DNA from: an uncultured Rickettsiales bacterium
GTDB taxonomy: Bacteria > Pseudomonadota > Alphaproteobacteria > Rickettsiales > Rickettsiaceae
Direction of reading: 5' to 3'
NCBI GenBank assembly: GCA_903828265.1
Contig: CAIKLL010000058.1
Location: forward strand, 1-44,877
Length of the DNA stretch: 44,877 nt
In this document: positions 18,324-28,526 of the stretch, one piece after another
How positions within the stretch are numbered: position 1 is the stretch's first letter
How the letters are laid out: every line of letters begins with the position of its first letter
Position numbers and translations under genes: made by a program
The notes under the pieces: generated by a model
Told to the model about the DNA's origin: nothing
Database searches by the model: none
What the model saw: only the letters and a program-made list of their open reading frames with translations

Positions 18324-19208
18324 ATGGAAAAAAATATATATAAAGGCTTAATTACTGCCTTGATAACACCATTTAAAAATGGAAAAATCGATGAAACTGC
18401 CCTGGCAAAATTGATTGAATTTCAGATATCAGCGGAAGTAAAGGGAATAGTTATTGGCGGAAGTACCGGAGAGGGCACTAGTTTACAAGATGAAGATTAC
18501 TATAACCTGATTAAGCTTTCTACTCAAGTAGCAAACAAGAAGATAAATATTATTGCCGGTCTTTCATCCGTTTCAACTGAATGCGCTTTAAATAAAGCTA
18601 AAATACTAAATCAATCAGGAATCAACGGCATAATGTGTACCGTTCCTCATTATATAAGACCGGAACAAGCAGGTATTATAAATCATTTCAAGCTATTACA
18701 TGATAATACTGATTTACCTCTTATATTATATATTCACCTCGGTAGAACAGGAGTTGATTTAAAAGATAATACCATTTTAAAACTTGCAGAATGTAAACGT
18801 ATAGTTGCTATTAAAGATGCGGGAGCCGATATTATGAGGCCTCTGAGGTTATCTAGTAAATTGCCTTCTTACTTTACTATGATGAGCGGTAATGATGAGA
18901 ATTGTATAGCTTATAGTTCTCATGGAGGCAAAGGGTGTATATCGGTTATTTCTAATATATTTCCAAATGAGTGTCAGCAATTACAAAATTATTTAAAGAA
19001 CGGTAATTATTCAGAAGCGTTAAAATTGCAACAAGAATTATTCCCAATTTATGAAGCTGTATTTGCAGAAAGTAATCCTATTGGTATTAAATATGCAGCT
19101 CAATTATTAAATTTGTGCTCTGAAGAAGTAAAATTGCCTTTAACTATAGCTCGAGCAGCGACTCAGGAATCAATTAAAAAAATCTTAATAGAATTTAGAA
19201 AAATTTGA
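18324..19208 (+). CDS. dapA: 4-hydroxy-tetrahydrodipicolinate synthase
   Basis: GLITALITPFKNGKID, GGSTGEGTSL, VAIKDAGADI, SGNDENCIAYSSHGGKGCISVISNIFP. Confidence 0.93.
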   Translation: MEKNIYKGLITALITPFKNGKIDETALAKLIEFQISAEVKGIVIGGSTGEGTSLQDEDYYNLIKLSTQVANKKINIIAGLSSVSTECALNKAKILNQSGINGIMCTVPHYIRPEQAGIINHFKLLHDNTDLPLILYIHLGRTGVDLKDNTILKLAECKRIVAIKDAGADIMRPLRLSSKLPSYFTMMSGNDENCIAYSSHGGKGCISVISNIFPNECQQLQNYLKNGNYSEALKLQQELFPIYEAVFAESNPIGIKYAAQLLNLCSEEVKLPLTIARAATQESIKKILIEFRKI

Positions 19209-19678
19209 TGTCCGATTATAAGAAAATTATTGCGCAGAATAAAAAAGCTAGCTTTGAATATTTTATTGAGGAAAGGTTCGAAGCCGGCATAATTTTAACC
19301 GGTAGTGAGGTAAAATCAGTTAGAAACGGTAAGGTTACTATTGCAGATACCCATGCGGCGATGAATGAAAATGAGTTGTTTTTGTATAATTGTCATATTG
19401 CTGAGTACGAACAGGCGGGACGGTTTAATCATCCAACTAAGAGACCGAGAAAATTACTGCTCAAAAAAAAGGAAATACAAAAAATTATTGGTAAAATAAA
19501 ATTAAAAGGCTACACTTTAATTGCTCTTTCTATGTATTTTAATAAGAAAAATATTGTAAAAATAGAGCTTGGTTTATCTAAGGGTAAAAAGCAGCATGAC
19601 AAGAGACAGGCAATTAAAGATAAAGATTGGGAAAGAGAGCAGGGTAGAGTCTTGAGAGATAAAAGAGGTTTAAGGTAA
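19208..19678 (+). CDS. smpB: SsrA-binding protein SmpB
   Basis: NKKASFEYFIEERFEAGIILTGSEVKSVRNG; KGKKQHDKRQAIKDKDWERE. ATG at 19208 (TGATG overlap with dapA) preferred over the track's TTG at 19205. Confidence 0.96.
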   Translation: MSDYKKIIAQNKKASFEYFIEERFEAGIILTGSEVKSVRNGKVTIADTHAAMNENELFLYNCHIAEYEQAGRFNHPTKRPRKLLLKKKEIQKIIGKIKLKGYTLIALSMYFNKKNIVKIELGLSKGKKQHDKRQAIKDKDWEREQGRVLRDKRGLR

Positions 19679-20602
19679 ATGAATATTAGTCCTGATTATT
19701 TGATTGAGAGAAAGAGAAATAAGGCACAAATTGCCAGGTGGAAAATATTATCCTTAATGCTTTTTCTAGTTATTGCATTTATATCTGGAAATAGGATATT
19801 TGGTAGTAAAGACGTATCGTTAAGTGCTAGCGGTGTAAAAAACGATTATATTGCTAGTATTTTATTGGAAGAAATTATATACGATAATTTAGCAAGAGTA
19901 AGAAAACTTGAAAAACTTGCTGAAGACAAGCATGTAAAAGCGGTAATAATTCATATTAACTCGCCTGGAGGTAGCGTCGTTGGATCAGAAATGTTATACG
20001 ATGCTTTTAGGAAGATCGCTAAAAATAAACCGGTAGTAGCTGTTATGGACTCAGTAGCTGCATCCGGCGGTTACTTGATAGCACTTGGAGCTGATTACAT
20101 AGTAGCGCACAACGGGACAATTACCGGCTCAATCGGTGTTTTAATGAAAATTGCAGAAATTACAGAACTCGCAGAAAAAATAGGAATAAAGTTCAACAAT
20201 TTTAAATCTAGTGAGCTAAAAGGTAACCCTAGTTTTACCGAGAAATTAACACCGGAAGCTGAGAAAGCCGTTATGGACAATGTATTTGATGTATACGATT
20301 ATTTCACCGAACTGGTAGCTAAAAGACGTAATTTAGATCTTGATTTTGTAAAAAGAATTGCAGATGGCAGAATTTATTCTGCTAGATTAGCATTAAGATA
20401 TAAATTGATAGATGAAATAGGAAATGAAGATTCAGCAGTAAAGTGGCTGGAAGAGCAAAAGGGAATAGCAAAAGGTTTAAAAATTTCGGAAGTAAAATTA
20501 AATCCGCGTGATAAATTTATAGATATGTTTTTTGATGAATTTGATAACGCAATTAGAGGTTTCTTTTCTGGAAAGTTTGTAGGTATTAAATCGATTCTTT
20601 AA
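19679..20602 (+). CDS. sppA: Signal peptide peptidase SppA (S49)
   Basis: IHINSPGGSVVGSEMLYDAF, VAVMDSVAASGGYLIALGADYIVAHNGTITGSIGV. Confidence 0.93.
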   Translation: MNISPDYLIERKRNKAQIARWKILSLMLFLVIAFISGNRIFGSKDVSLSASGVKNDYIASILLEEIIYDNLARVRKLEKLAEDKHVKAVIIHINSPGGSVVGSEMLYDAFRKIAKNKPVVAVMDSVAASGGYLIALGADYIVAHNGTITGSIGVLMKIAEITELAEKIGIKFNNFKSSELKGNPSFTEKLTPEAEKAVMDNVFDVYDYFTELVAKRRNLDLDFVKRIADGRIYSARLALRYKLIDEIGNEDSAVKWLEEQKGIAKGLKISEVKLNPRDKFIDMFFDEFDNAIRGFFSGKFVGIKSIL

Positions 20603-20622
20603 ATTCCAGATACTAGAAAATT

Positions 20623-20871
20623 ATGGCTACAAAAAAAACTTTAATAGAAAAACTCAGAAATAAACTTACTTATTTATCAGAAGAAGATGCAAATATAGCT
20701 GTAGATTCTGTTCTTGAATATATAAAAGATGAATTAAGTAAAAAAAACCGTATTGAAATTCGCGGGCTTGGCAGTATGTCCATAAGAGAAAAAAGTTACG
20801 CTGGTCAGGAAGGGAAATATAACACAATTTATTTTCGAATGTCCAAAAATGTTCAAGACGCTCTAAAGTAA
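20623..20871 (+). CDS. HU/IHF family DNA-binding protein
   Basis: Small basic protein; KNRIEIRGLGSMSIREKSYAGQEGKYNTI resembles the IHF/HU arm region. Confidence 0.88.
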   Translation: MATKKTLIEKLRNKLTYLSEEDANIAVDSVLEYIKDELSKKNRIEIRGLGSMSIREKSYAGQEGKYNTIYFRMSKNVQDALK

Positions 20872-20979
20872 ATAATTATCAGGTTATTTGCATAAGCATT
20901 TTATTAATGATAAAATATGATTTTATTGCTAGGTTAAAAATCTAACTTATTAATTTTAGCAAATTAAAAAGTTCGTACT

Positions 20980-23661
20980 ATGGATATTACGGAATTCCAA
21001 AAAAAATATAATTACACTGCTGCTACGCAAGTTATGCAGCAATATCTGGATATAAAATTTGCCAATCTTGAATGTCTTTTATTATTTCGGATGGGGGATT
21101 TTTATGAATTATTCTACGAAGATGCTATAGTAGCGGCCAAGATACTTGGATTGGCCCTTACTAAAAGAGGTAAAACCGGCGAAGTTGAAATACCAATGTG
21201 CGGCGTTCCTTTTCATGCTCTTGAAAATTACCTGAATAAACTTCTTGAGGAAGGCTTCAAAGTGGCTATTTGCGAGCAAATGGAAACTCCTGAGGAAGCA
21301 AGAAAACGAGGAGGGTATAAAGCTGTTGTTAGACGGGAGGTAAGCAGGATTATAACAGCAGGTACGTTAATTGAAGAGTCTCTATTAGACGGTAATAAGC
21401 CAAATTACTTGGCTAGCATTGTGATAGGAAAAAATAATAGTGCTATTTGCTATCTTGATTTATCGACTTCTAAAATTTTTGTCATAGATATTCCGCCGGA
21501 TCAAATAACTAATGAAATAATTAGAATAACTCCTACTGAGGTTTTACTTAGTGACAAGTTCAGGTCAGAAACTTTAAGCTCCAATATTGAAATAGCTTTG
21601 AATATTCGTATTTCTTTTCAGGTAGATAGTTTTTTTGCCGAGAAAAAATGTAAAAAAATCATAGAGGATTACTATAATATCGCATCTACTGAAGCAATTG
21701 GTGAGCTTAATAGTAACCAGATAAGCGCAATAGGTAGTGTTCTTGAGTATATATCTTTAACTCAAAAAAGTAATTTACCAAAATTACCTTTCCCAAAAAT
21801 ATTGAATTCTCAAAAGTTCATGATTATTGATTCTGGAACACGTCGTAACCTGGAAATCACCTCTTCTTTAAGCGGCGGTGTTAAAGGTAGCCTGTTCCAT
21901 ACTATTAATCATACTCTTACTAAAGGGGGAGCAAGGTTATTATATGAATACTTAAGTTCTCCTTTACTTGAAATAAAAAAAATTAATGCAAGGCTAGCAG
22001 TAACTGAATTTTTTTATAAAAATATCCTATTAACTCATAATATCAGAAAAATATTACCTAAAACTTCTGATGTAGAACGTTCCCTTACTCGGATTCAGAT
22101 GCAAAGGGGTTCGCCAAAAGATTTACTTAGCATAAAAGATACAATTTTATTAGCTGAAGAAATAAGAGCCGGTTTTGTAGTAAATAATGGTTTCAACTTA
22201 CCAGAAAACATAGAAAAACTCGTTGCTCCATTACTGGGAAATTCAGAAACCGCTAATTTAATTACTGAATCCATAAGGGATGATGCTCCTAATATTATCA
22301 GTGAAGGGGATATAATAAAACCAGCTTTTCACCCTAAAATCAAAGAGTTACAAGATTTAATTAACAACGGCCGTGTACATATTAATAAGTTAAGAGATAA
22401 ATATAGGCAAGAAACCGGGATAGATACCCTAAAAATTTCAAATAATAATGTCGTGGGGTTATTTATTGATATTACAGCAAGACATAGCGGTAAAATTACA
22501 GATAAAAAATTTATTCATAGACAGACAACAGCTAATTCTATTCGTTATACTACGGAAGAATTACAGGAACTTGAAAGTAAAATGCTTAATGCAAAAGCAA
22601 TGTTAATTGGACTCGAGAAAGAAATTTATAGCGATATATGCAGGGCGGTTATTGCTAATACCTCAAAATTGATTTTATTAGCAACTGCCCTAAATAGGTT
22701 AGACGTATTTTTAAATCTTGCTTATATAGCAGACGAATTTGAATATTGTCTCCCCATTTTAACTAATGAAACAAATTTTGAAGTGTGCGGCGGTAGGCAT
22801 CCTGTTGTTGAAAGGTTTTTAAAATCTAATAACGAATCATTTACTAAAAACGACTGCCACTTAAATGAAAATGAGAGGATTTGGTTAATTACCGGACCGA
22901 ATATGGCTGGAAAAAGCACTTTTTTGCGTCAAAATGCCATTATAGCAATTTTAGCGCATATAGGAAGTTTTGTACCGGCGGTTAGTGCTACAATAGGTCT
23001 AGTAGATAAAATATTTAGTAGGGTCGGAGCAGGGGATGACTTAACAAAAGGGCAATCTACCTTTATGGTAGAAATGCTTGAAACCTCGGCGATATTATCA
23101 CAAAGTACAAATAAGTCTCTAGTGATTTTAGATGAAGTAGGGAGGGGCACTTCAACTTATGACGGAGTGGCTATAGCATGGTCAGTACTTGAGTATATTC
23201 ATGATAAAATTAAAGCACGGTGTCTATTTGCTACTCATTATCACGAATTGACAAATTTAAGTGAGATATTTCCCGCTCTTATTAATTATACTATTTCCAT
23301 CAACGATAATGACGGCAAAATATTATTCCTACATAAAATTATCAAAGGTTTTGCAGATCGTTCTTATGGCGTACATGTTGCACAAATGGCTGGACTCCCA
23401 CCTTCGGTAATCAGGCGAGCTAATCAGTTGCTGATCAAGTTTGAAAAAGATACAAAAAAATCCAACAAAGAAGCTTTTAAAGGTGAATCACAAAACTTAA
23501 ACCTATTTGAGCTAGCAAATAAGGAAATGGATAAATATAAGGAAATATATGATTTCTGTAGTCAAATAGATCCTAATGAACTATCGCCAAAAGAAGCTCT
23601 AGACATTTTATATAAATTGAAAAATTTATTCACTAAAAATTCAGATCTTACTTTCTCATAG
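20980..23661 (+). CDS. mutS: DNA mismatch repair protein MutS
   Basis: LLLFRMGDFYELFYEDA, ITGPNMAGKSTFLRQNA, LVILDEVGRGTSTYDGVAIAW, FATHYHEL. Confidence 0.98.
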   Translation: MDITEFQKKYNYTAATQVMQQYLDIKFANLECLLLFRMGDFYELFYEDAIVAAKILGLALTKRGKTGEVEIPMCGVPFHALENYLNKLLEEGFKVAICEQMETPEEARKRGGYKAVVRREVSRIITAGTLIEESLLDGNKPNYLASIVIGKNNSAICYLDLSTSKIFVIDIPPDQITNEIIRITPTEVLLSDKFRSETLSSNIEIALNIRISFQVDSFFAEKKCKKIIEDYYNIASTEAIGELNSNQISAIGSVLEYISLTQKSNLPKLPFPKILNSQKFMIIDSGTRRNLEITSSLSGGVKGSLFHTINHTLTKGGARLLYEYLSSPLLEIKKINARLAVTEFFYKNILLTHNIRKILPKTSDVERSLTRIQMQRGSPKDLLSIKDTILLAEEIRAGFVVNNGFNLPENIEKLVAPLLGNSETANLITESIRDDAPNIISEGDIIKPAFHPKIKELQDLINNGRVHINKLRDKYRQETGIDTLKISNNNVVGLFIDITARHSGKITDKKFIHRQTTANSIRYTTEELQELESKMLNAKAMLIGLEKEIYSDICRAVIANTSKLILLATALNRLDVFLNLAYIADEFEYCLPILTNETNFEVCGGRHPVVERFLKSNNESFTKNDCHLNENERIWLITGPNMAGKSTFLRQNAIIAILAHIGSFVPAVSATIGLVDKIFSRVGAGDDLTKGQSTFMVEMLETSAILSQSTNKSLVILDEVGRGTSTYDGVAIAWSVLEYIHDKIKARCLFATHYHELTNLSEIFPALINYTISINDNDGKILFLHKIIKGFADRSYGVHVAQMAGLPPSVIRRANQLLIKFEKDTKKSNKEAFKGESQNLNLFELANKEMDKYKEIYDFCSQIDPNELSPKEALDILYKLKNLFTKNSDLTFS

Positions 23662-23669
23662 AAGTATAG

Positions 23670-26327
23670 TTACTGATTAATTATTTTACTTCTAGCTGCA
23701 GCAACTCTTGCAATCGGTACTCTAAAAGGGGAACAAGATATATAATCCATACCAACCTTATGGAAAAAATCAATTGATTTTGGATCACCGGCATGCTCAC
23801 CACAAACACCAAAGCTTAGAGTATTATTTGTTTTTTTACCTTTTTCAATTGCAGTTTGAACCAGAAATCCTACCCCTTCTTCATCTATAGTGATAAAAGG
23901 ATCATGATTAAAAATTTTCTGTTCTATATAATCACCCAAAAACGAGCCTGTATCGTCCCGAGAAATTCCAAGGGTAGTTTGGGTTAGGTCATTTGTCCCA
24001 AAACTGAAATAATCAACTAACGGTGAAATTTTATCAGCCGTAAGAGCAGCTCTTGGTAACTCAATCATTGTACCAGTTTTTATCCTAAATTTATGGGAGT
24101 ATTTTTTTTCTATTTCATTAATCGTTTTATTTATTATGTTTTTAATGATTTCTAATTCCTTAAAGTCACTAATCAGAGGAATCATTAATTCGAGATTACA
24201 GTTTAATCCTTCCTCAGAATATAATTGCCACATTGCTTCTAATATAGCTTCAACTTGCATACTATATATTTCAGGGTAGGTGATACCAAGCCTACAACCT
24301 CTATGCCCAAGCATCGGGTTAATTTCATGTAATACATGTAAACGGTGATCAATAACTGATTTAGGTACCTCAAGGGTTCTTGCCAAGTTTTCTTTATCTT
24401 GATCTAATGTCGGAAGGAATTCATGTAATGGCGGATCAAGTAATCTGATATTAAGCGGCATATTGCCTAAGATTGAAAATAATTCTTTAAAATCAGCTGT
24501 TTGCAAAGGTTTTAACTTAGCAATTGCTTTCATTCTATGCTCATAATCCTGAGCAATTATCATTTCTCTAACCAAAGGAATTTTTTCTGCATCAAAAAAC
24601 ATATGTTCAGTTCTACAAAGTCCAACCCCTACCGCGCCAAATTTAATAGCCATTCTTGCGTCAACAGCTGTTTCTGCGTTAGCTCTTACGTGTAGATTTT
24701 TTATGGAATCTGCCCACTTTAAAATAGTTTCAAACTCAGGAGAGAATTGTGGTTCAATAAGGTTAACAGTACCGACTATAATTTTACCGGTAGACCCGTC
24801 TAACGTTATGACTTCACCTTGATGAATTTTCTTTCCGCTACTAGTAATAAAGTACTTCTCCTTTTCGTTTACCGTAAGGCCTTTTACTCCGCAAACACAC
24901 GGTCTACCCATTCCCCGTGCTACTACTGCTGCATGAGATGTCATCCCACCACGAGCGGTAATAATTCCTTTTGCCACATGCATACCTTTTATATCTTCCG
25001 GGCTGGTATCGTTCCTAACTAGAATTACTTTATGATGATGAGCGAGTTCTTCAGCATCATAAGGAGAGAAAACTGCTATACCTGTTGCTGCCCCTGGAGA
25101 AGCTGCTAGGCCTTGGGCAATGATTTCCGGTTTAGTGGAATAATCAATACCAGTATGGAGGAGCTGGTTTAATGACTCTGGTTCTATACGGAGTAGGGCG
25201 GTTTCTTTTGTTAAAATTCCTTCATTTACCATATCCACGGCAATTTTAACAGCAGCGGCTGCCGCTCTTTTACCCTTCCTAGTTTGTAAAATATAAAGCT
25301 TTCCTTCTTCTATGGTAAATTCAATATCTTGCATATCACCATAGTGGCTTTCAAGTTTAGCACAAATTGATATTAATTCTTCATAAGCCTTAGGTATTAA
25401 TTCCTGCATGGAAGTACCGTCTTTTTCCTCTTTAGCCAATATTGGTTGTGGAGTTCTAATTCCAGCTACTACGTCTTCCCCTTGAGCATTTATTAAAAAT
25501 TCGCCGAATATTTTCCTCTCGCCATCAGCAGGGGATCTGGTGAATACTACCCCAGTAGCAGAGTGATTTCCTTTATTACCAAAAACCATTGATTGGATAT
25601 TAACGGCTGTCCCTAAAACTTCTTGTTCGCTAATATTATTAATTTTTCTATAATGTACAGCTCGTGGGCTCATCCATGATTTTAAAACAGCTTCAATTGC
25701 CTTTATAAGTTGCTGAGTTAAATTATTTTCAAATTCTTTTCCGGTGAGCCTATGAATATTTTTTTTATAATCTTGAATTACCGCTTTTAATATCTCCGTA
25801 GTTACTTTAGAATCATTGTTGATGTTATGGTTAATTTTATGATTATCGTAGGTATCTTCAAAAATATAAGCAGGAATCTCCAGTACCACGGATCCGTACA
25901 TTTGGATAAATCTTCGATAACTGTCATAAGCAAATCGAGGGTTAGAGGTTATTTCTGCTAGGCTTTCTGCCACTTCATCATTCATCCCCAAATTTAGAAT
26001 TGTATCCATCATCCCAGGCATTGAAATTTTAGCCCCAGAACGGACAGAAACTAATAAAGGGTTTTCTTTAGAACCAAAAACTTTTCCTGTCTCCTTTTCT
26101 AATCTATGAATTGCTTGTAAAAGTTCTGCTTCAAAATCAGCAGTTAGCTTATTCCCATGAGTGTAGTAATAGGAACACATATTAGTTGCAATCGTAAAGC
26201 CTGGAGGAATCGGGAGACCAAGATTCGACATTTCGGCAAGGTTAGCTCCTTTGCCGCCAAGCTTATCTTTCATGCTGGCATCTCCCTCATTATTTTGAGG
26301 GCCAAAATGATATATAAGCTTATTCAT
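23670..26327 (-). CDS. ppdK: Pyruvate, phosphate dikinase
   Basis: GGKGANLAEMSNLGLPIPPGFTI, GGMTSHAAVVARGMGRPCVCG, FGTNDLTQTTLGISRDD; 885 aa. Confidence 0.98.
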   Translation of the reverse strand: MNKLIYHFGPQNNEGDASMKDKLGGKGANLAEMSNLGLPIPPGFTIATNMCSYYYTHGNKLTADFEAELLQAIHRLEKETGKVFGSKENPLLVSVRSGAKISMPGMMDTILNLGMNDEVAESLAEITSNPRFAYDSYRRFIQMYGSVVLEIPAYIFEDTYDNHKINHNINNDSKVTTEILKAVIQDYKKNIHRLTGKEFENNLTQQLIKAIEAVLKSWMSPRAVHYRKINNISEQEVLGTAVNIQSMVFGNKGNHSATGVVFTRSPADGERKIFGEFLINAQGEDVVAGIRTPQPILAKEEKDGTSMQELIPKAYEELISICAKLESHYGDMQDIEFTIEEGKLYILQTRKGKRAAAAAVKIAVDMVNEGILTKETALLRIEPESLNQLLHTGIDYSTKPEIIAQGLAASPGAATGIAVFSPYDAEELAHHHKVILVRNDTSPEDIKGMHVAKGIITARGGMTSHAAVVARGMGRPCVCGVKGLTVNEKEKYFITSSGKKIHQGEVITLDGSTGKIIVGTVNLIEPQFSPEFETILKWADSIKNLHVRANAETAVDARMAIKFGAVGVGLCRTEHMFFDAEKIPLVREMIIAQDYEHRMKAIAKLKPLQTADFKELFSILGNMPLNIRLLDPPLHEFLPTLDQDKENLARTLEVPKSVIDHRLHVLHEINPMLGHRGCRLGITYPEIYSMQVEAILEAMWQLYSEEGLNCNLELMIPLISDFKELEIIKNIINKTINEIEKKYSHKFRIKTGTMIELPRAALTADKISPLVDYFSFGTNDLTQTTLGISRDDTGSFLGDYIEQKIFNHDPFITIDEEGVGFLVQTAIEKGKKTNNTLSFGVCGEHAGDPKSIDFFHKVGMDYISCSPFRVPIARVAAARSKIINQ

Positions 26328-26469
26328 AAGAAATTTTCTAAATTGAAATGAGGGTAATTAACCCTAAAAGTTATATAGCCTAGCTGTTATTTTTTTTCAA
26401 GCACTATCAAGTTTTTTGAAGACAACTTTTACAACGTCCACAGTAAAACTTCATGAGGTGAAGTGGCTT

Positions 26470-28470
26470 TTACTCAAACTCTAACAACACCTGGCAGCTT
26501 ACAACATTTTCTAGTTCTTTTACTAATATCTTTGCAATTTTACCTTTACGTTCAGCAGGAATTATATTTTCCATTTTCATAGCAGTAAGAACTATTAAAT
26601 CTTGTCCTATTGCTACTTCGTCTCCAACTTTAACATTTATAGCTATTATTTGACCAGCAAGAGGTGCTACTAATTCTACCAAATCTTCAGTTTCATCCCG
26701 CACAGGCATAAGAGCTTCAAGTTCTGACATCCTAGGAGAGCGAACATACGTATTTACTGTAATACCGGAATGGGCAAGTCTATAACCTGTAGGAATATCA
26801 ACTATTTTAACATTCACTTTTTGACCGTTAATAATTGCCGTAAAAAGATTAGTTCCTAAAGTCCAATTACTACGTATAGTAATCCTGCTTGTCCCATATC
26901 TGATATTATAACCATCCGTTACCTGTTTAATCATTATAGGATACTGATCTTTATCAATAGATACAATCCACCTCGTACCTATTTTATGAGCTTGATCTGT
27001 AATTTGTCCTCCAATAGAAGCAGCTCTTCTTTGTTCAGTAAGGTATATGTAAATTGCCGTGGCTAAAAATACTTCACTTATACCAGGGGTAAGAGTAGCA
27101 CCTGAAAAACCGCCCGGGTATTCTTCATCAATGAATCCGGTATGAATATCTCCGGATATAAATTTGGGATGATTAATTAGAGCTTCCAAAAAGCTAATAT
27201 TGTGTGATATCCCCTGAATAACAAATGAACTAAGCGACTGACTCATCAGTTCTATTGCTGCTTGCCGTGTTTCGCCATAAGTACATAATTTTGCTATCAT
27301 GGCATCATAAAACATACTAACTTCTCCTCCCGGTCCAACACCGCTATCAATTCTAATATTGGGGTTTTTAGGCGGAAGCTTATAGTCTAATATCCTACCG
27401 CTAGAGGGTAAAAAGCCTCGCGATGGATCTTCGGCGCAAATTCTTGACTCAATAGCCCAACCAGTCATTTTTACATCTTTTTGTTCAAAAGAAAGTTTTT
27501 CTCCTGCAGCTATTCTAATCATCTGCTCTACTATATCGTAGCCAGTAATTAATTCAGTAACCGGGTGTTCTACCTGCAAACGGGTATTCATTTCAAGAAA
27601 ATAATAGTTTTTATCTTTATCCATCATGAATTCAACCGTACCGGCTGAATAGTAGCCCACTTTCTTAGCTAAAGCGATTACTTCAGCATACATTTTCTCT
27701 CTTGTTACTTCATCAACAAAAGAACTAGGAGCTTCTTCTATAACTTTTTGGTGATAACGCTGAATAGAACATTCTCTTTCGCCAAGACAAACAGCATTTC
27801 CATATTGATCCGCTAAAAGTTGTATCTCGATATGACGAGGAGCAACAATTAATTTTTCGATAAAAACCCTAGCATCACTAAAGCTATTTTGTGCCTCGAA
27901 CTTAGCTGACTGGTATGCCTTTTCCATTTCTTTCGGGTTTTTTACTACCCGCATACCGCGACCGCCACCACCCGCAGCTGCTTTTATTATTACAGGAAAT
28001 CCTATTTGTTCGGCGATTTTTATAGCTTGTTCTACGTCATTAATAGTACCCATATAACCAGGAACCGTACTAACACCGGAAGCAACGGCAATTTTCTTAG
28101 CCTCAATTTTATCGCCCATAATCTTGATTACTTTAGCACTTGGTCCTATTAAAGTAACACCTTCTCTTTTTAAAACATTGGCAAAATTTGCATTTTCAGC
28201 TAAAAAGCCATATCCTGGGTGAACAGCATCAGCCCCACTTTCTCTAATAGCCGTAATAATATTTTTTATTGATAGGTAACTTTCTGTTGCTGGCGAATTA
28301 CCTATGTAATAAGCTTCATCTGCATATTGTACATGTTGAGCATTAGTATCAGCTTCTGAGTAAACTGCTACAGATTTTATTCCCATCTTCTGCAGGGTTT
28401 TCATAATCCTGAGCGCAATTTCACCGCGATTAGCAACAAGAACTTTTTCAAATAATGGTTTTTCTGTCAT
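26470..28470 (-). CDS. pccA: Propionyl-CoA (acyl-CoA) carboxylase alpha subunit, biotin carboxylase + BCCP
   Basis: Biotin carboxylase (VLVANRGEIALRIMKTLQKMGI, KAAAGGGGRGMRVV, EMNTRLQVEHPVTE) and biotinyl motif TAMKMEN. Confidence 0.96.
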   Translation of the reverse strand: MTEKPLFEKVLVANRGEIALRIMKTLQKMGIKSVAVYSEADTNAQHVQYADEAYYIGNSPATESYLSIKNIITAIRESGADAVHPGYGFLAENANFANVLKREGVTLIGPSAKVIKIMGDKIEAKKIAVASGVSTVPGYMGTINDVEQAIKIAEQIGFPVIIKAAAGGGGRGMRVVKNPKEMEKAYQSAKFEAQNSFSDARVFIEKLIVAPRHIEIQLLADQYGNAVCLGERECSIQRYHQKVIEEAPSSFVDEVTREKMYAEVIALAKKVGYYSAGTVEFMMDKDKNYYFLEMNTRLQVEHPVTELITGYDIVEQMIRIAAGEKLSFEQKDVKMTGWAIESRICAEDPSRGFLPSSGRILDYKLPPKNPNIRIDSGVGPGGEVSMFYDAMIAKLCTYGETRQAAIELMSQSLSSFVIQGISHNISFLEALINHPKFISGDIHTGFIDEEYPGGFSGATLTPGISEVFLATAIYIYLTEQRRAASIGGQITDQAHKIGTRWIVSIDKDQYPIMIKQVTDGYNIRYGTSRITIRSNWTLGTNLFTAIINGQKVNVKIVDIPTGYRLAHSGITVNTYVRSPRMSELEALMPVRDETEDLVELVAPLAGQIIAINVKVGDEVAIGQDLIVLTAMKMENIIPAERKGKIAKILVKELENVVSCQVLLEFE

Positions 28471-28526
28471 AAACTAGTTTTCAAGTCTTTATCTTTTTTA
28501 AAGGCTATTTAAAATTTTACTAAATA

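Noticed and set aside
20095-20280. 61-aa ORF on the - strand inside sppA
   Set aside because: Antisense shadow of conserved SppA coding sequence.
22722-23150. Two - strand ORFs within mutS
   Set aside because: Antisense shadows of the conserved MutS ATPase domain.
24819-26351. ORFs 24819-25022 and 26157-26351 on the + strand
   Set aside because: Antisense to ppdK; no independent evidence of coding.
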